Assembly (NCBI GenBank): GCA_037693485.1
Contig: CM075345.1
Span: 81,722,001-81,786,000 of the forward strand
DNA length: 64,000 nt
Direction of reading: 5' to 3'
DNA from: Kitagawia praeruptora
Lineage: Eukaryota > Streptophyta > Magnoliopsida > Apiales > Apiaceae
Positions 63,960 through 64,000 of this stretch are shown here, in pieces. A program made the position numbers and the translations under genes. The notes beneath the pieces are model-generated. The model worked only from the letters and a program-made list of their open reading frames with translations. It ran no database searches and was not told where the DNA came from. Every line of letters starts with the position of its first letter. The first letter of the stretch is position 1.

Positions 63960-64000
63960 AACGATCTAATCCTGAGATTCATACATGTAACACATAATCA
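62640..64000 (-). mobile_element. Fourth fragment of the arrayed copia family, running off the window
   Basis: The sequence from 62640 corresponds to about 40010-41370 of array unit 1 and appears nearly identical; one protein difference (Ala versus Val at Gag residue 110) was noted. It contains the gag start at 63959 and leader DNA beyond. The left cut point lies 598 bp, in unit 1 terms, from the right cut of unit 3. The two fragments may therefore be halves of one element. Confidence 0.85.

Noticed and set aside
1..64000. tRNA, rRNA or other structured host RNA genes
   Set aside because: None recognised by eye. The tRNA-like strings found are primer-binding sites of retrotransposons.

Overview
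This window is nuclear DNA of a flowering plant, most likely a eudicot. The recognisable host-gene pieces have plant-type relatives (a FANCJ-like helicase exon, a TIC32-like short-chain dehydrogenase fragment, MORC fragments). The rest is a dense nest of plant transposons: SIRE-like and other Ty1/copia elements, an Athila-like Ty3/gypsy element, a CACTA element, hAT, Stowaway-like and PIF/Harbinger-like MITEs, LINE remnants and a LINE-like retroposon family. Intact host genes are almost absent. The species cannot be fixed from the sequence alone.

Layout. 1-7.6 kb: a FANCJ-like first exon on the minus strand (2370-2739) with a hAT MITE downstream; AT-rich DNA with tandem repeats; a hAT MITE inserted in a Stowaway-like element; a broken hAT transposase; the left half of a LINE reverse-transcriptase gene. 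7.6-33.3 kb: a SIRE-like copia element (minus strand, 5-bp duplication GCTCC) splits that LINE, whose other half resumes at 33264. Two younger elements sit inside it: a 5.8-kb CACTA element (8756-14540, duplication TAG) in its 3' LTR, carrying MORC and TIC32-like gene pieces, and an 8.5-kb Athila-like gag-protease element (18753-27301, duplication GTTAG) in its long accessory ORF. 33.5-36.2 kb: AT-rich spacer. 36.2-55.2 kb: a head-to-tail array of one copia family (LTR-internal-LTR-internal-LTR-partial internal), all on the minus strand. 55.2-62.6 kb: a rearranged block with a truncated LINE-like retroposon, the right part of a different copia element (LTR, primer site, decayed gag) split by another LINE-like retroposon, and a fragment of a further LTR. 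62.6-64 kb: a fourth fragment of the array's copia family, running off the right edge.

The elements read as a sequence of events. The SIRE LTRs differ at about 20 positions by eye over 1.3 kb. The Athila LTRs nested inside differ at about 7 over 1.5 kb, as expected for a younger insert. Many copies lack essential enzymes: the SIRE element has lost protease and integrase, the Athila element has no reverse transcriptase or integrase, and the LINE-like retroposons encode no reverse transcriptase. Those that moved must have used proteins from relatives elsewhere.

The observations I consider most worth following are: four GGGGA-loop hairpins with covarying stems in one copia LTR (58.4-60.6 kb), three of them exactly 59 bp apart; a second, different set of covarying hairpins in the leader of the arrayed copia family; a LINE-like retroposon family (48.4, 55.2 and 58.5 kb) with shared ends but strongly diverged repeat-rich ORFs; and the CACTA element that has captured parts of at least two host genes.
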